Source: an uncultured Eubacteriales bacterium
GTDB lineage: Bacteria; Bacillota; Clostridia; Lachnospirales; Lachnospiraceae
Length of the DNA stretch: 64,000 nt
Assembly: GCA_951800645.1 (NCBI GenBank)
Contig: CATOIK010000004.1
Coordinates: forward strand, 1-64,000
Direction of reading: 5' to 3'
The position numbers were made by a program, and so were the translations under genes. Below, in pieces: positions 27,118 to 36,231 of this stretch (position 1 is its first letter; the number at the start of each line of letters is the position of its first letter). A model generated the notes under the pieces. The model ran no database searches. It was not told the DNA's origin and saw only the letters and a program-made list of their open reading frames with translations.

Positions 27118-27850
27118 ACCGTACAATCTCCTTCCGAAGCCGCTTCATGATCTTCTTTTCCAGGCGGGATATGTAAGACTGGGAAATTCCCATCAAATCT
27201 GCCACTTCCTTCTGGGTCATTTCCTCTCCATCCTCATTTAACAGGCCATAGCGCAGCTCCACAATTTTCCGTTCCCTGGGTTCTAACCGGCTGATAGCCA
27301 TTTTCAGAAGATTCTTCTCCGTCTCGTCCTCCAGACCCCGGTAGATGATGTCCTCATCCGTTCCTAAAATATCCGACAAAAGCAGCTCATTTCCATCCCA
27401 GTCCACATTGAGAGGCTCATCAATGGACACCTCCATCCGGGTTTTGTTGTTGCGGCGCAGATACATCAAAATCTCATTTTCAATACACCGGGAAGCGTAA
27501 GTGGCCAGCTTAATCTTCTTGTCTGCCTTAAAGGTGTTGATGGCCTTAATCAGTCCGATGGTGCCGATGGAAATCAAATCCTCCACTCCTACGCAGGTAT
27601 TGTCAAACTTCTTTGCAATGTAAACCACCAGCCGCAGATTGTGCTCAATCAGCAGAGACCTGGCTTCCTTCCCCTGCTCTGTTCCCAGCCGGGCAATCAT
27701 CTCCGCCTCCCGCTTGCTTTCTAACGGCGGCGGCAGAATATCCGCCCCTCCGATGTAATGAACCTCTCCCTGCTTTTGCCACAGCATCGTCTTAAAAGAC
27801 GGCGCCGCCTTAAACTGAAACCGATTGGGTACTGAAACCTTTACTACCAT
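27110..27850 (-). CDS. sigE: RNA polymerase sigma-E factor (mother cell, early)
   Basis: A 246-residue sporulation sigma factor. Residues 1-27 form the pro-sequence removed by SpoIIGA, ending near [15 protein letters not shown], which aligns with the start of mature sigma-E. Region 2 carries [17 protein letters not shown] and [14 protein letters not shown], and region 4 has the DNA-binding helix [18 protein letters not shown]. The [17 protein letters not shown] motif is typical of SigE rather than SigK or SigG. ATG at 27850 is preferred over an ATG 15 nt upstream because GAGGAG lies 6 nt before it. It is cotranscribed with spoIIGA, 47 bp upstream. Confidence 0.96.
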   Translation of the reverse strand: MVVKVSVPNRFQFKAAPSFKTMLWQKQGEVHYIGGADILPPPLESKREAEMIARLGTEQGKEARSLLIEHNLRLVVYIAKKFDNTCVGVEDLISIGTIGLIKAINTFKADKKIKLATYASRCIENEILMYLRRNNKTRMEVSIDEPLNVDWDGNELLLSDILGTDEDIIYRGLEDETEKNLLKMAISRLEPRERKIVELRYGLLNEDGEEMTQKEVADLMGISQSYISRLEKKIMKRLRKEIVRFE

Positions 27851-27897
27851 ATCCTTCTCCTCCATGTCTCTTTCTCTTTTTCCATCTTCATAATCAC

Positions 27898-28698
27898 CTA
27901 ACTGTGAAGCAGCATTTCATACTGATGCTCCGGCGACACCGGTTCTCTGCTGATACCAATCCAGGGCCGGTTCCATACCTTAACCAACTGTCCATTTTGA
28001 TACACCTTCATCTCATCCATCCGAATCCCCGGCATCATCCCATAGGATTTCCCCACAGACCGATAAGGAATGTAGATTACCTGGGTCAGATGTTCGCAAA
28101 ATCCGGTGCAGGCACAGGCGCTTAACACATGAACCGGCTGATGGCTGTAAGGCTCATAAAGCCGGTTTCCAGTGTCCAAAAAGGCCTCCAGTGTCCGCTC
28201 CTTTCCCTGATAGGAAAGGGTTACCTGGTAACACTGTCTCTGAAGTTCTGCCCGTTCCTGCATAAATCCCAGAACTGCCCTGCCGCCAAACCAGATTCCT
28301 GCTGCAGCCAGAAGAAGGGAAGCAAACCGCCGCTGTCCCGGCGTCCGCTCCAAAACTGAAAACGCGCCGCCTGCTGTCATACTTACCACAAGTACGGCCA
28401 AAAACCTTCTTAAGAATTCTCTCCCACACCTGGAAAAGTCAGAACGCAGCTCCGAAACCGGCCAGCCGCCAAAGGCTGCAAGCACCATAAAAGCGCCGCC
28501 GGTTCCCCAGAACAGGACAGAGCGAAACGCCGGAACCACCGCCATCAGACATGCCCACAGACTGCCTGCCAGGGCTCCGGCTGCCAGCCGTTTCACTCCC
28601 GGCCACAGCTTCAGAATCCGGCTTGCCAGACACAGCACCAGCAAATCCATCACAAAATTAACCAGAAAATACACATCCAGATAAAGTGTCACAGTCAA
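27898..28698 (-). CDS. spoIIGA: Sigma-E processing peptidase SpoIIGA
   Basis: A 266-residue membrane aspartic protease that activates pro-sigma-E in response to forespore signalling. Five hydrophobic segments fill the N-terminal half, and the C-terminal protease domain has the DTG-type motif [13 protein letters not shown] near residue 165. The start is TTG at 28698, giving [14 protein letters not shown], the usual SpoIIGA opening; AAGGTGAGG lies 8 nt upstream (28707-28715). Upstream in-frame ATGs at 28740 and 28761 lie within the promoter and are rejected, as is a TTG within the ftsZ terminator. Confidence 0.92.
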   Translation of the reverse strand: MTVTLYLDVYFLVNFVMDLLVLCLASRILKLWPGVKRLAAGALAGSLWACLMAVVPAFRSVLFWGTGGAFMVLAAFGGWPVSELRSDFSRCGREFLRRFLAVLVVSMTAGGAFSVLERTPGQRRFASLLLAAAGIWFGGRAVLGFMQERAELQRQCYQVTLSYQGKERTLEAFLDTGNRLYEPYSHQPVHVLSACACTGFCEHLTQVIYIPYRSVGKSYGMMPGIRMDEMKVYQNGQLVKVWNRPWIGISREPVSPEHQYEMLLHS

Positions 28699-28738
28699 CG
28701 CCGGCGCCTCACCTTCTGCTAAAAATCTTACGCTGTCC

Positions 28739-28772
28739 ATTATAATGTTTCTGAAGTGCATAGTCTGTCGAA
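28739..28772 (-). promoter_or_regulatory. Spo0A-box promoter of spoIIGA-sigE-spoIIP (spoIIG-type)
   Basis: A perfect Spo0A box TGTCGAA lies on the plus strand at 28766-28772 (TTCGACA in the direction of transcription). It is followed at 21-22 bp by TATAAT (28744-28739). The long spacing and overlap of the 0A box with the -35 position match the known architecture of the B. subtilis spoIIG promoter, which uses sigma-A plus Spo0A. A weaker 0A-like TTTGTCGTT is about 30 bp further upstream. The predicted leader of about 34 nt ends at the TTG start. Confidence 0.75.
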
Positions 28773-28803
28773 GGATGGCGGCTATCCGCCTGTTTTTAAC
28801 GAC

Positions 28804-28840
28804 AAAAAAAGACAAAATACCATGCAGGTATTTTGTCTTT
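28804..28840 (-). terminator. Terminator of ftsZ
   Basis: On the minus strand, AAAGACAAAATACC and GGTATTTTGTCTTT form a 14-bp perfect stem with a 5-nt loop, ending in a T7 run. It insulates spoIIGA from ftsZ transcription. Confidence 0.92.
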
Positions 28841-28887
28841 CTAGTCTTTGTCCGTAATATTCGTTTCTTAAGTTTGTCCGTAAGCTC

Positions 28888-30108
28888 TTACCGTTTATTC
28901 TTTAAGAAATCCGGAATGTTAATCTGAGTCTGGTTGTTCAGAGGACGGAAAGTGGGCTGAACAGAGGGAGTGGGCTGAGCTGCCGCTCTGGGCGCTGCTG
29001 CCGGAGCTTCCTGCTTAGGCGCAGTAGCACTGGTCTCTGCAGTTGCAGCCACACGGGAAGCTGCGGTCTGAGTGGTATTTAAGTTCATCCCGGCAGGCAT
29101 TTTCGGTTTAAAGCTGCCAAAGCCGGCCATAGCCTTGTTTACCGGAGAATTTGCACCGTGAGCGTCCAGTCCGGTAGCAATAACCGTGATGGAAGCCTCA
29201 TCCTGTACATTCTCATCAAACATAGCGCCGAAGATGATGTTTGCGTCATCTCCTGCCAGCTCCTGAACATAGCTTGCAGCCTCGTTGGCCTCGATCAGGC
29301 TGATGTCGCCGGAGATATTGATGATCACATGGCTTGCACCCTCGATGGTGGTCTCTAACAGAGGAGATGCCACTGCCTGTTTTACAGCCTCAATCGCCTT
29401 GTCGTCGCCCTTAGCATGTCCGATACCGATGTGAGCAATGCCCTTGTCAGTCATAACAGTCTGTACATCAGCAAAGTCCAGGTTAATAAGACCGGGAACA
29501 TTGATCAAATCTGTAATGCCCTGTACTGCCTGCTGCAGCACTTCGTCTGCCTTCTTTAAAGCATCCGGCATGCTGATGCGGCGGTCAACAATCTCTAACA
29601 GTTTATCATTGGGGATCACAATTAAGGTGTCCACGCTCTCTTTTAAATTTTCAATGCCGTTTAAAGCGTTTGTCATACGGGTCTTGCCCTCAAAGCGGAA
29701 CGGCTTGGTTACTACGCCGACGGTCAGAATGCCCATATCCTTGGCAATCTTTGCAATGATGGGGGCTGCGCCAGTACCGGTACCGCCGCCCATACCGCAG
29801 GTTACGAATACCATGTCTGCGCCCTTTACTGCCTGAGCCAGCTCCTCAGAGCTTTCCTCAGCAGCCTTCTCGCCTACCTCCGGCTTAGCGCCTGCGCCAA
29901 GACCCTTGGTCAGCTTCTCACCAATCTGCATGGCAGTGGGAGCCTTGCAGAACTGCAGCGCCTGTTTATCTGTGTTGATGCCGATAAACTCTACTCCCGC
30001 AATATTTTCCTCAATCATGCGGTTTACTGCATTATTTCCTGCGCCGCCTACGCCGATCACCACGATTTTAGCTGAATTCTCTGCCTCATTTATCTTAATC
30101 TCCAACAA
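28888..30108 (-). CDS. ftsZ: Cell division GTPase FtsZ
   Basis: A 406-residue tubulin homologue that forms the division ring. The GTP-binding loop [16 protein letters not shown] is at 16-31, the tubulin signature GGGTGTG at 107-113, and the T7 loop [11 protein letters not shown] near 208. A variable Ala/Pro/Thr-rich linker (about 325-390) leads to the C-terminal peptide [10 protein letters not shown] that binds FtsA/SepF-type partners. The start is TTG at 30108, with AAGGAGG 8 nt upstream, a rare start that may limit expression. It has its own promoter and terminator. Confidence 0.98.
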   Translation of the reverse strand: MLEIKINEAENSAKIVVIGVGGAGNNAVNRMIEENIAGVEFIGINTDKQALQFCKAPTAMQIGEKLTKGLGAGAKPEVGEKAAEESSEELAQAVKGADMVFVTCGMGGGTGTGAAPIIAKIAKDMGILTVGVVTKPFRFEGKTRMTNALNGIENLKESVDTLIVIPNDKLLEIVDRRISMPDALKKADEVLQQAVQGITDLINVPGLINLDFADVQTVMTDKGIAHIGIGHAKGDDKAIEAVKQAVASPLLETTIEGASHVIINISGDISLIEANEAASYVQELAGDDANIIFGAMFDENVQDEASITVIATGLDAHGANSPVNKAMAGFGSFKPKMPAGMNLNTTQTAASRVAATAETSATAPKQEAPAAAPRAAAQPTPSVQPTFRPLNNQTQINIPDFLKNKR

Positions 30109-30189
30109 GACCTTGTCCTCCTTAACCTCTCTATGAAATCCACTCCGTAATACTTCTGTAATATATCCATTAAAACTAGCCTATCTAAT

Positions 30190-30218
30190 ACTATATGTGA
30201 TTTCTACAAAAATATCAA
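30190..30218 (-). promoter_or_regulatory. Sigma-A promoter of ftsZ
   Basis: On the minus strand: TTGATA (30218-30213), 17 bp, TATAGT (30195-30190), in the 195-bp ftsQ-ftsZ gap. The leader is about 75 nt. Confidence 0.7.
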
Positions 30219-30303
30219 CTGTTATTTTGCAGAAATTCCATGTATTTTCCGCCAGGTCTATGTACTTTCTTGCACACAAACCGATAAGGTTCCAAACGCC
30301 TGC

Positions 30304-31038
30304 CTATTGCTGAGCCTTGGGCTTAAAAGCGTACATGGCGCTGGCATTGTTCTCATCGTAGTTGTCCAGGATAAGAGTACCGGAAAGGCCGGAAAGCTTC
30401 GGCAGCATGTCGCTTAATTCTGCGATTTTGCCGTTTAAACCCTCATTATTTCCCAGTATCACCTCAATGTCTCCCATATGCAGGGTGGCCTCTCCAAAGC
30501 TGTTGTACTGAATCTTGTCCACTGTCAGCTCATAAATGGAAAGAATCTGAGTCAGATTTAAAATCTCCTGAAAAATCTCCTCATTCTCCACCGGCAGTTT
30601 CTGATATAAAACGATGTGGCCGAACTGCAGGCCGGTAATCCAGGGAATGCCAGGCAGTTTCTGGTTGGCGCTTTCCACAACAATGCCGTCCTTATCAAAG
30701 TACATATAACTGCTCATGTAAGACACATAGCCTACCACGCTTTTTTCATAAACGATGACTTCCACCTTTGTGGGACTTTGAAACACAATCTCATAATCCT
30801 CCACAAAGGGAATCTTCTCATGCTCCTTCAGCCTGTCTCTGGCATAACAGAAAACCGTGTTCCGTCTGGCCTTATCCGGAAACAGCATCTGGATCAGCTG
30901 CTCGTCAGTGTAGCGTTCATTTCCAGTAACAGTCACTTCTGTGATGCGCAAAGAAACCATTACAATCATCAGAACCAGCGCCGCAATCACGGCGATGAGA
31001 AGTCCTGTTTTCTTTTTATCCGGTGTTGCCTGCTGCAT
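30304..31038 (-). CDS. ftsQ: Cell division protein FtsQ/DivIB
   Basis: A 244-residue single-pass membrane protein of the divisome. A cytoplasmic tail of about 10 residues, a TM helix (LLIAVIAALVLMIVMVSL), then a POTRA domain (EVTVTGNERYTDEQLIQML) and a beta domain. DivIB works with FtsL and DivIC to control septal PG synthesis. The ATG at 31038 is preferred, with AAGG 6 nt upstream; an in-frame TTG lies 18 nt earlier just after a hairpin. It follows murA in the dcw operon. Confidence 0.88.
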   Translation of the reverse strand: MQQATPDKKKTGLLIAVIAALVLMIVMVSLRITEVTVTGNERYTDEQLIQMLFPDKARRNTVFCYARDRLKEHEKIPFVEDYEIVFQSPTKVEVIVYEKSVVGYVSYMSSYMYFDKDGIVVESANQKLPGIPWITGLQFGHIVLYQKLPVENEEIFQEILNLTQILSIYELTVDKIQYNSFGEATLHMGDIEVILGNNEGLNGKIAELSDMLPKLSGLSGTLILDNYDENNASAMYAFKPKAQQ

Positions 31039-31060
31039 TTCTCGCCTTATCTCCAATCTG

Positions 31061-31083
31061 CCGGGCAGAACTCTCCTGCCCGG
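31061..31083 (-). other. Hairpin between murA and ftsQ
   Basis: CCGGGCAG (31061-31068) and CTGCCCGG (31076-31083) form a perfect GC-rich 8-bp stem with a 7-nt loop just upstream of the ftsQ ribosome binding site. There is no U-tract. It may stabilise or segment the operon mRNA. Confidence 0.5.
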
Positions 31084-31095
31084 CCCTGACGCTTG

Positions 31096-32358
31096 TTATA
31101 CTAATTCAATCTCTGCTCCAACTGCCTGTAAATCCCGGCAGATGTCCTCGTAACCCCGGCTGATGTGGCGATACCCCTCCACCAGAGTTATTCCCTCTGC
31201 CGCCAGTCCGGCAGCCACTAAAGCTGCGCCGCCCCGCAGATCCCTGGCTGTCACATGGGCGCCCTTAAGGAACGGTGTTCCCTCCACGATGGCGGTCTCT
31301 CCATTTATTATAATATGCGCTCCCAGTTTCTGCAATTCCTTTGCAGTAGAAAATCTGTTTTCAAAAATCCGCTCCTGAATCCGGGAGGTGCCCTCTGCAG
31401 CCGCTGCAGCCGCCATCATCACAGACTGTAAATCTGTGGAAAAACCCGGATAGGGACCGGTGGCAAAGTCCGCTGCCTTAGGCCGCCCCTTGGACGCTGC
31501 AGAAAATCCGCCGTCTCTGACAGAAATCTCCGCTCCCATCTTTGCAGCTATCTGAATAGAAGCCGTCATATGCTCTGACGGCGCGCCGGAAAGAAAAACC
31601 TGGCCTCCGGCACATAACACTGCCCCAAGGTATGTGCCTGCCACAATCCGGTCTCCGGGAATGAAAAATTTCGTATCATTTAAAGTCCTGCCCCCGCAGA
31701 TCCGAATCCGGGAGGTGCCTTCTCCTTCTATCTCTGCTCCGGCTGCTCTTAAGAACTGGCACAGGATTTCAATCTCCGGTTCCCTGGCCGCCCCCAAAAG
31801 GACGGTCTCCCCCTGGGCAAGGGCCGCTGCCATAATGATGTTTTCTGTAGCTCCCACACTGGGGTAAGTCAAATGAATCTGCGTTCCTGTCAGGCCGGCG
31901 CTGCCGGACGCCTCCGCCTGAATAACGCCGCCTTCCTCCCAGATCTTTGCTCCCAGCTTTTTCAGCCCCTTAAGATGCAGGTCAATGGGGCGGCTTCCAA
32001 TCAGACAGCCGCCGGGATGGCTGGTCTGGCCGGTTCCGAAACGCCCCAGCATAGGGCCTAAAAGCATAATAGACGAGCGCATCTGCCTGGCCAGATCTTC
32101 CGGCACAGGCCCAGGATGGGCTTGGGCGGCGTCAATCACCAGGCAGTGGTCAGCCAGGGTGCAGATACACCCCAGAGAATTCAATATCCCCATCATGCAG
32201 AATACATCCTGTATGACCGGGACATTGGTAAGTACGGTAGTACCTTTATGAAGCAAAGATGCCGCCATCACTGGCAGCACCCCATTTTTAGAACCTTGTA
32301 TCACAATGGTTCCGTGAAGGCGTTTCATGCCCTGGATCTGAATTACCGGCAAGCCCAT
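31096..32358 (-). CDS. murA: UDP-N-acetylglucosamine 1-carboxyvinyltransferase
   Basis: A 420-residue EPSP-synthase-fold enzyme that transfers enolpyruvate from PEP to UDP-GlcNAc, the first committed step of peptidoglycan synthesis. The N-terminal SKN of IQGSKNGVLPVMAA is the PEP-binding Lys-Asn pair. The active-site Cys is in TSHPGGCLIGSRPIDLH near residue 117, so fosfomycin sensitivity is expected. The motif YPGFSTDLQ near 305 is conserved. ATG at 32358 is only 2 nt from GGAGG; TTG at 32352 has ideal 8-nt spacing and may be the true start. It occupies the position between ftsW and ftsQ where murG often lies. Confidence 0.95.
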   Translation of the reverse strand: MGLPVIQIQGMKRLHGTIVIQGSKNGVLPVMAASLLHKGTTVLTNVPVIQDVFCMMGILNSLGCICTLADHCLVIDAAQAHPGPVPEDLARQMRSSIMLLGPMLGRFGTGQTSHPGGCLIGSRPIDLHLKGLKKLGAKIWEEGGVIQAEASGSAGLTGTQIHLTYPSVGATENIIMAAALAQGETVLLGAAREPEIEILCQFLRAAGAEIEGEGTSRIRICGGRTLNDTKFFIPGDRIVAGTYLGAVLCAGGQVFLSGAPSEHMTASIQIAAKMGAEISVRDGGFSAASKGRPKAADFATGPYPGFSTDLQSVMMAAAAAAEGTSRIQERIFENRFSTAKELQKLGAHIIINGETAIVEGTPFLKGAHVTARDLRGGAALVAAGLAAEGITLVEGYRHISRGYEDICRDLQAVGAEIELV

Positions 32359-32464
32359 ATCCTCCCGCTCTATCCGTTCTATTCTATCCTATGTAAAACG
32401 CCTGAAATATGTTCCAAAGCAATTTCCGGACGGTTCTTTTCTTACCCGGCTTTCCCCGGACTCT

Positions 32465-32590
32465 CGCGCCGGAGCGCGTCTGCGTCAGCAGACATTTTCC
32501 TTAAGCGCAAAGTGCGCATCCCGCAGAGCGTTTTTGTTTCATAGGGCGAACTTTCCTATGAAACAAGAAGCATCGGATAAATATCCGATG
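32465..32590. repeat. Cluster of five perfect hairpins between ftsW and murA
   Basis: Five consecutive perfect inverted repeats occur in 126 bp. They are CGCGC/GCGCG with a CGGA loop (32465-32478); GTCTGC/GCAGAC (32478-32493); GCGCA/TGCGC (32505-32517); a 12-bp stem TTGTTTCATAGG/CCTATGAAACAA (32534-32566); and CATCGGATA/TATCCGATG (32571-32590). No reading frame is evident. Part of it recurs at 43861. It looks like a mosaic, REP/MITE-like intergenic element or a structured operon RNA. No single hairpin is followed by a clean U-tract on the minus strand. Confidence 0.75.
32527..32563. repeat. 37-bp dispersed repeat, copy 1
   Basis: This is identical over 37 bp to 43861-43897. It begins AGCGTTTTTG and contains TTTCATAGG, a GCGAACTTT loop and CCTATGAAA. 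It is part of the hairpin cluster upstream of murA. Confidence 0.85.
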
Positions 32591-32618
32591 GGAAACCAGA
32601 TGCCCGAAACCGTTCGTT

Positions 32619-33755
32619 CTACTTCTCCAGTTTTATCTGATTTGATACGCTTAGGACCATCCCCATCTCCAGCATAAGAAACAGCACCGATGTGCCTCCG
32701 TAGCTGATAAACGGCAGGGTAATCCCTGTATTGGGAATGGTGTTGGTTACCACAGCAATGTTTAAAATAACCTGAATGGCGATGTGCCCCATTACGCCTA
32801 CCACCAGCATAGTGCCGAATAAATCCGGCGCATTCTGTGCAATCAGCATAAACCGATAAATCATAAACAGGAAAATCAGAATGACCGACACAGCGCCGAA
32901 CAGTCCCAATTCCTCACAGATGATGGAAAAAATCATATCGTTCTGGGCCTCCGGCACAAAGCCCATCTTCTGGATGCTTTCTCCCAGGCCTTTCCCGAAC
33001 AATCCGCCGGAGCCGATGGCGTACAGGCCCTGGAGCACCTGATACCCTCCCTCTCTTGCATAAGCTTCCGGATTCTGCCAAACATGGATTCTGGACAACT
33101 GGTAAGGCTGCAGCAGATTGATTTTCTCCAGAAATGTGGCCAGCGGTCCGGCTGTGATGATCGCCACCACTGCAGCTGCCCCGCAGCCATAGAAGAACAT
33201 ATGCTTTTTACAGGCCACATACAGCATTACAAAAGCAATCCCTAAAATAATGATGCCGGAGCTTAAGTTGTTTGCCCCTACAATCACGCCGATGGGAAAG
33301 GCCAGCCCAAATACAAAGAGCATCCCTTTCCAGGTGTTTACCTTGTTGCCCATCTGGACAATCACCGCCGCTAACAGTACAATCAACGCAATCTTTACAA
33401 ACTCCGTAGGCTGGAAGCTTAAAGCGCCGATTCCCAGCCACCGCTTCTTTCCGTTTACCTCGCGGCCAAACAGGGATACGGCAATCATCAGCACATAAGA
33501 AAGCACATAGGCAAAGACAGCAAACCTGGCATACCAGTGATAGTCCATTTTCGATATAATAAGTGCAAACACAAGTCCTGCAGAAGCAATTACAAGCTGC
33601 CGCATCATAAAATACCCTGCGTTGCCGTCATACTTTAACTGGGCCATGTAGGAGCTGGCGCTGTAAATCATCAGCAGCCCAAAAGCCGTCAAAAATATGA
33701 TGCAGAACAGAAGGCTGTAGTCATAAAACCGCTTCGGTTTCTTTTTCTTTGCCAT
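32619..33755 (-). CDS. ftsW: SEDS-family septal peptidoglycan glycosyltransferase FtsW
   Basis: A 378-residue SEDS protein with ten membrane helices. Hallmarks are FLTAFGLLMIYSASSY at the N-terminus, GREVNGKKRWLGIGALSFQPTEFVKIALI near 90-120 (catalytic loop region), and NIAVVTNTIPNTGITLPFISYGGTS near the C-terminus. It polymerises lipid II with the adjacent class B PBP. Its place after murD is typical of FtsW rather than RodA. The hairpin cluster follows its stop codon. Confidence 0.94.
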   Translation of the reverse strand: MAKKKKPKRFYDYSLLFCIIFLTAFGLLMIYSASSYMAQLKYDGNAGYFMMRQLVIASAGLVFALIISKMDYHWYARFAVFAYVLSYVLMIAVSLFGREVNGKKRWLGIGALSFQPTEFVKIALIVLLAAVIVQMGNKVNTWKGMLFVFGLAFPIGVIVGANNLSSGIIILGIAFVMLYVACKKHMFFYGCGAAAVVAIITAGPLATFLEKINLLQPYQLSRIHVWQNPEAYAREGGYQVLQGLYAIGSGGLFGKGLGESIQKMGFVPEAQNDMIFSIICEELGLFGAVSVILIFLFMIYRFMLIAQNAPDLFGTMLVVGVMGHIAIQVILNIAVVTNTIPNTGITLPFISYGGTSVLFLMLEMGMVLSVSNQIKLEK

Positions 33756-33765
33756 AGGCTTCCTC

Positions 33766-35121
33766 CTACAGATTTCTTACACACTCTTTAAACACATTGC
33801 CCCGCTGTTCGTAGTTGTCAAACATCCCCCAACTGGCGCAGGCAGGAGATAACAGCACGCTGTCTCCGCTGTTGGCGTAGGCTGCACATACCCGCACTGC
33901 CTCCGACATATCCTCTGCATACATAATCTCCGTAAACCCGTGGTTTCTGGCACACTCTGCAATCTTATCGCGGGTCTGCCCAATCAGCACCAGATATTTT
34001 ACCTTGTCCCCAAAGGATTCAATCCACTCATCGTAAGCGCTCTGCTTGTCATAGCCGCCGGCAATTAAAACCGTAGGACCCGGCATGGCCCGAATGGCCT
34101 GAATGGCTGCGTCCGGGTTGGTTCCCTTGGAATCGTTGTAATACTTTACGCCAGAACGCTCCAGCACAAACTCAATCCGATGCTCTACTGCCTTAAATTC
34201 CTTCACTGCCTTCCGGATAAGATCCATAGGCACACCCATACGGACGCTGATGGCTGCAGCAGCCATCACATTTTCATAGTTGTGTCTTCCCAGAATCTGC
34301 AGGTCGTGAACATTCGCCACCACTTCCTTTTTTCCCTTGTCGGCATAGACGATGTCATCGCCCTCTAAATACATCCCTTCCTTCAAGGTCTGGGTGCTGG
34401 AGAAGAAAAATACCTTCGGTTTTAAATCCTCCTGCTCTCCAAACTCCTTCAATACCGGGTCATCATAGTTTAAGATAACCCAGTCTTCCTCTGTCTGGTT
34501 TGCAGTAATCCGCTTCTTAATCTCAATGTAGTTTTCCATGGTGCCGTGACGGTTCAAATGGTCCGGCGTAATGTTTAAGACAGCGCTGACATTAGGACGA
34601 AAATCCATAATCGTCTCAAGCTGGAAGCTGGAAACCTCCGCCACGGTCACAGACTCGTCTGTGGTTTCCAGGGCAGTCTGCGTGTAGGGAATTCCAATAT
34701 TTCCCACCACAAATACTTCCTCATAAAAGGTCTTCATAATCTCCCCGGTAAGCGCCGTTGTCGTGGTTTTTCCGTTCGTACCGGTAATCGCTGCCAGCTT
34801 TCCTTTTGCCACATGGTAAGCCAGCTGAATCTCACTCCAGATAGGGATTTTCGCCTCGTCCAGCACTGCCACAAAGGGGGCGTCCAGGGGGATTCCCGGA
34901 CTAATGACCGAAAGCTCTACGCCTAATAAGTCTGTCCTGTTCAGTTCCCCTAACACCACTGTCAGATGGCTTTTTTCTTCAAATTTATCCTTAATGGCTT
35001 CTGCGTCCAGGTCTTTATTGCTGTCATAAAGCACCACATCCCCGCCCATCTGAAGCATCAGATTTGCCGCTGCAATGCCGCTTTTTCCGGAACCTGCTAC
35101 TAACACTTTCTGACTGCTCAT
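33766..35121 (-). CDS. murD: UDP-N-acetylmuramoylalanine-D-glutamate ligase
   Basis: A 451-residue cytoplasmic Mur ligase that adds D-Glu to UDP-MurNAc-L-Ala. The N-terminal UDP-binding Rossmann domain starts with VLVAGSGKSGIAAA, the P-loop is ITGTNGKTTTTA near residue 115, and LNITPDHLNRHG and YNDSKGTNPDA carry conserved metal and substrate residues. SD TAGGAGG lies upstream of the ATG. Part of mraY-murD-ftsW. Confidence 0.97.
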   Translation of the reverse strand: MSSQKVLVAGSGKSGIAAANLMLQMGGDVVLYDSNKDLDAEAIKDKFEEKSHLTVVLGELNRTDLLGVELSVISPGIPLDAPFVAVLDEAKIPIWSEIQLAYHVAKGKLAAITGTNGKTTTTALTGEIMKTFYEEVFVVGNIGIPYTQTALETTDESVTVAEVSSFQLETIMDFRPNVSAVLNITPDHLNRHGTMENYIEIKKRITANQTEEDWVILNYDDPVLKEFGEQEDLKPKVFFFSSTQTLKEGMYLEGDDIVYADKGKKEVVANVHDLQILGRHNYENVMAAAAISVRMGVPMDLIRKAVKEFKAVEHRIEFVLERSGVKYYNDSKGTNPDAAIQAIRAMPGPTVLIAGGYDKQSAYDEWIESFGDKVKYLVLIGQTRDKIAECARNHGFTEIMYAEDMSEAVRVCAAYANSGDSVLLSPACASWGMFDNYEQRGNVFKECVRNL

Positions 35122-35142
35122 GTATTTTTCCTCCTAATTTCA

Positions 35143-36111
35143 TCATAAGCCCAGATATGCTACCAGGCAAAGAATAGCCGTGGTGATGGAGAACACAGCC
35201 ACAACCCTTGTTTCAGACCATCCGCACAGTTCAAAATGATGGTGAATCGGCGCCATCTTGAAAATCCGTTTTCCATGGGTAGCCTTAAAATAGGTTACCT
35301 GCATAATAACGGAAAGCACCTCCACCAGATAAATCAGTCCCACAACAGGGATAAAAAACGGCATCTGCATCATAAAGGCACTGGCTGCCACAAAACCGCC
35401 CAGCGCCAGAGACCCGGTGTCTCCCATAAATACCTTGGCCGGGTACACATTAAACAGCAGAAAGCCCAGCAGGCTTCCCACCACAGCTCCGGTGATAGGG
35501 CTGATGCCGGCGTCCTCGCCGATAGCTACAATAGTCATAAAGGTTGCCACCAGAATGGTAACGCTGGTGCACAATCCATCCAGTCCGTCTGTAAAATTAA
35601 CCCCATTGTCAGTACCCAGCACTACAAAGAATAAGAAGGGCACAAACAGAATGCCTGCATTTAAGAACAGGCCGTTTTCAAATCCGCCGGTAAAGGGAAT
35701 CAGCATTTCTGTGCTTACTTCCCCGGAGTTCCACAGGTAGTAGGCAAACACACCGGTAATCACAATCTGTCCTGCCAGCTTCTGCTTGGGATTTAAGCCC
35801 TCGGAACGCTTCATGACAATCTTGATGTAGTCGTCCAGAAATCCTACAATGCCGAAGCCTACGGTCATAAACAGAACCGGAATAATCTTCGGGTAGTCCT
35901 TAATGTAGAACAGGGAAGTAATGACAATACTGGAAAGAATTACCAGACCGCCCATAGTAGGGGTTCCCTGCTTCTTTAAGTGGGCCTGGGGACCATCGTC
36001 CCGAACCTGCTGGCCGAATTTCAATTTGTGCAAAAACGGAATTACGATGGGGCAAAGCAATGCGCTGATGGCAAATGCTATAATAATCGCTAGTATCGTT
36101 TCATTGATCAT
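35143..36111 (-). CDS. mraY: Phospho-N-acetylmuramoyl-pentapeptide transferase
   Basis: A 322-residue polytopic enzyme making lipid I from UDP-MurNAc-pentapeptide and undecaprenyl phosphate. Key motifs are GTPTMGG, FLDDYIK (Asp pair), DNGVNFTDGLDGL and PIHHHFELCGW, with ten helices. The start is ATG at 36111 with AGGAG 7 nt upstream; a 15-codon in-frame extension without SD is rejected. Confidence 0.97.
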   Translation of the reverse strand: MINETILAIIIAFAISALLCPIVIPFLHKLKFGQQVRDDGPQAHLKKQGTPTMGGLVILSSIVITSLFYIKDYPKIIPVLFMTVGFGIVGFLDDYIKIVMKRSEGLNPKQKLAGQIVITGVFAYYLWNSGEVSTEMLIPFTGGFENGLFLNAGILFVPFLFFVVLGTDNGVNFTDGLDGLCTSVTILVATFMTIVAIGEDAGISPITGAVVGSLLGFLLFNVYPAKVFMGDTGSLALGGFVAASAFMMQMPFFIPVVGLIYLVEVLSVIMQVTYFKATHGKRIFKMAPIHHHFELCGWSETRVVAVFSITTAILCLVAYLGL

Positions 36112-36231
36112 GGTGCAGCTCCTATCAGATATGTAATCTTCTGTGTTGTCAGGCATGAAAAGACGATTGCTCCGTGCACCGTCGCTTGACGGCTTTTCAT
36201 CTTCATAGTATACGCCTTTTTAACTGAATAA

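Noticed and set aside
27898-28815. Longer spoIIGA starting from codons upstream of 28698
   Set aside because: The first candidate codon is inside the ftsZ terminator and the two ATGs fall within the Spo0A-dependent promoter; none has an SD.
32359-32618. Insertion sequence or transposon remnant between ftsW and murA
   Set aside because: No transposase fragment and no target-site duplication could be recognised; it is reported only as a hairpin repeat cluster.
35236-35634. Plus-strand open frame opposite mraY and other long antisense frames
   Set aside because: These lie opposite well-identified genes, lack an SD and show the composition of reverse-complemented coding sequence, so they are treated as shadows.
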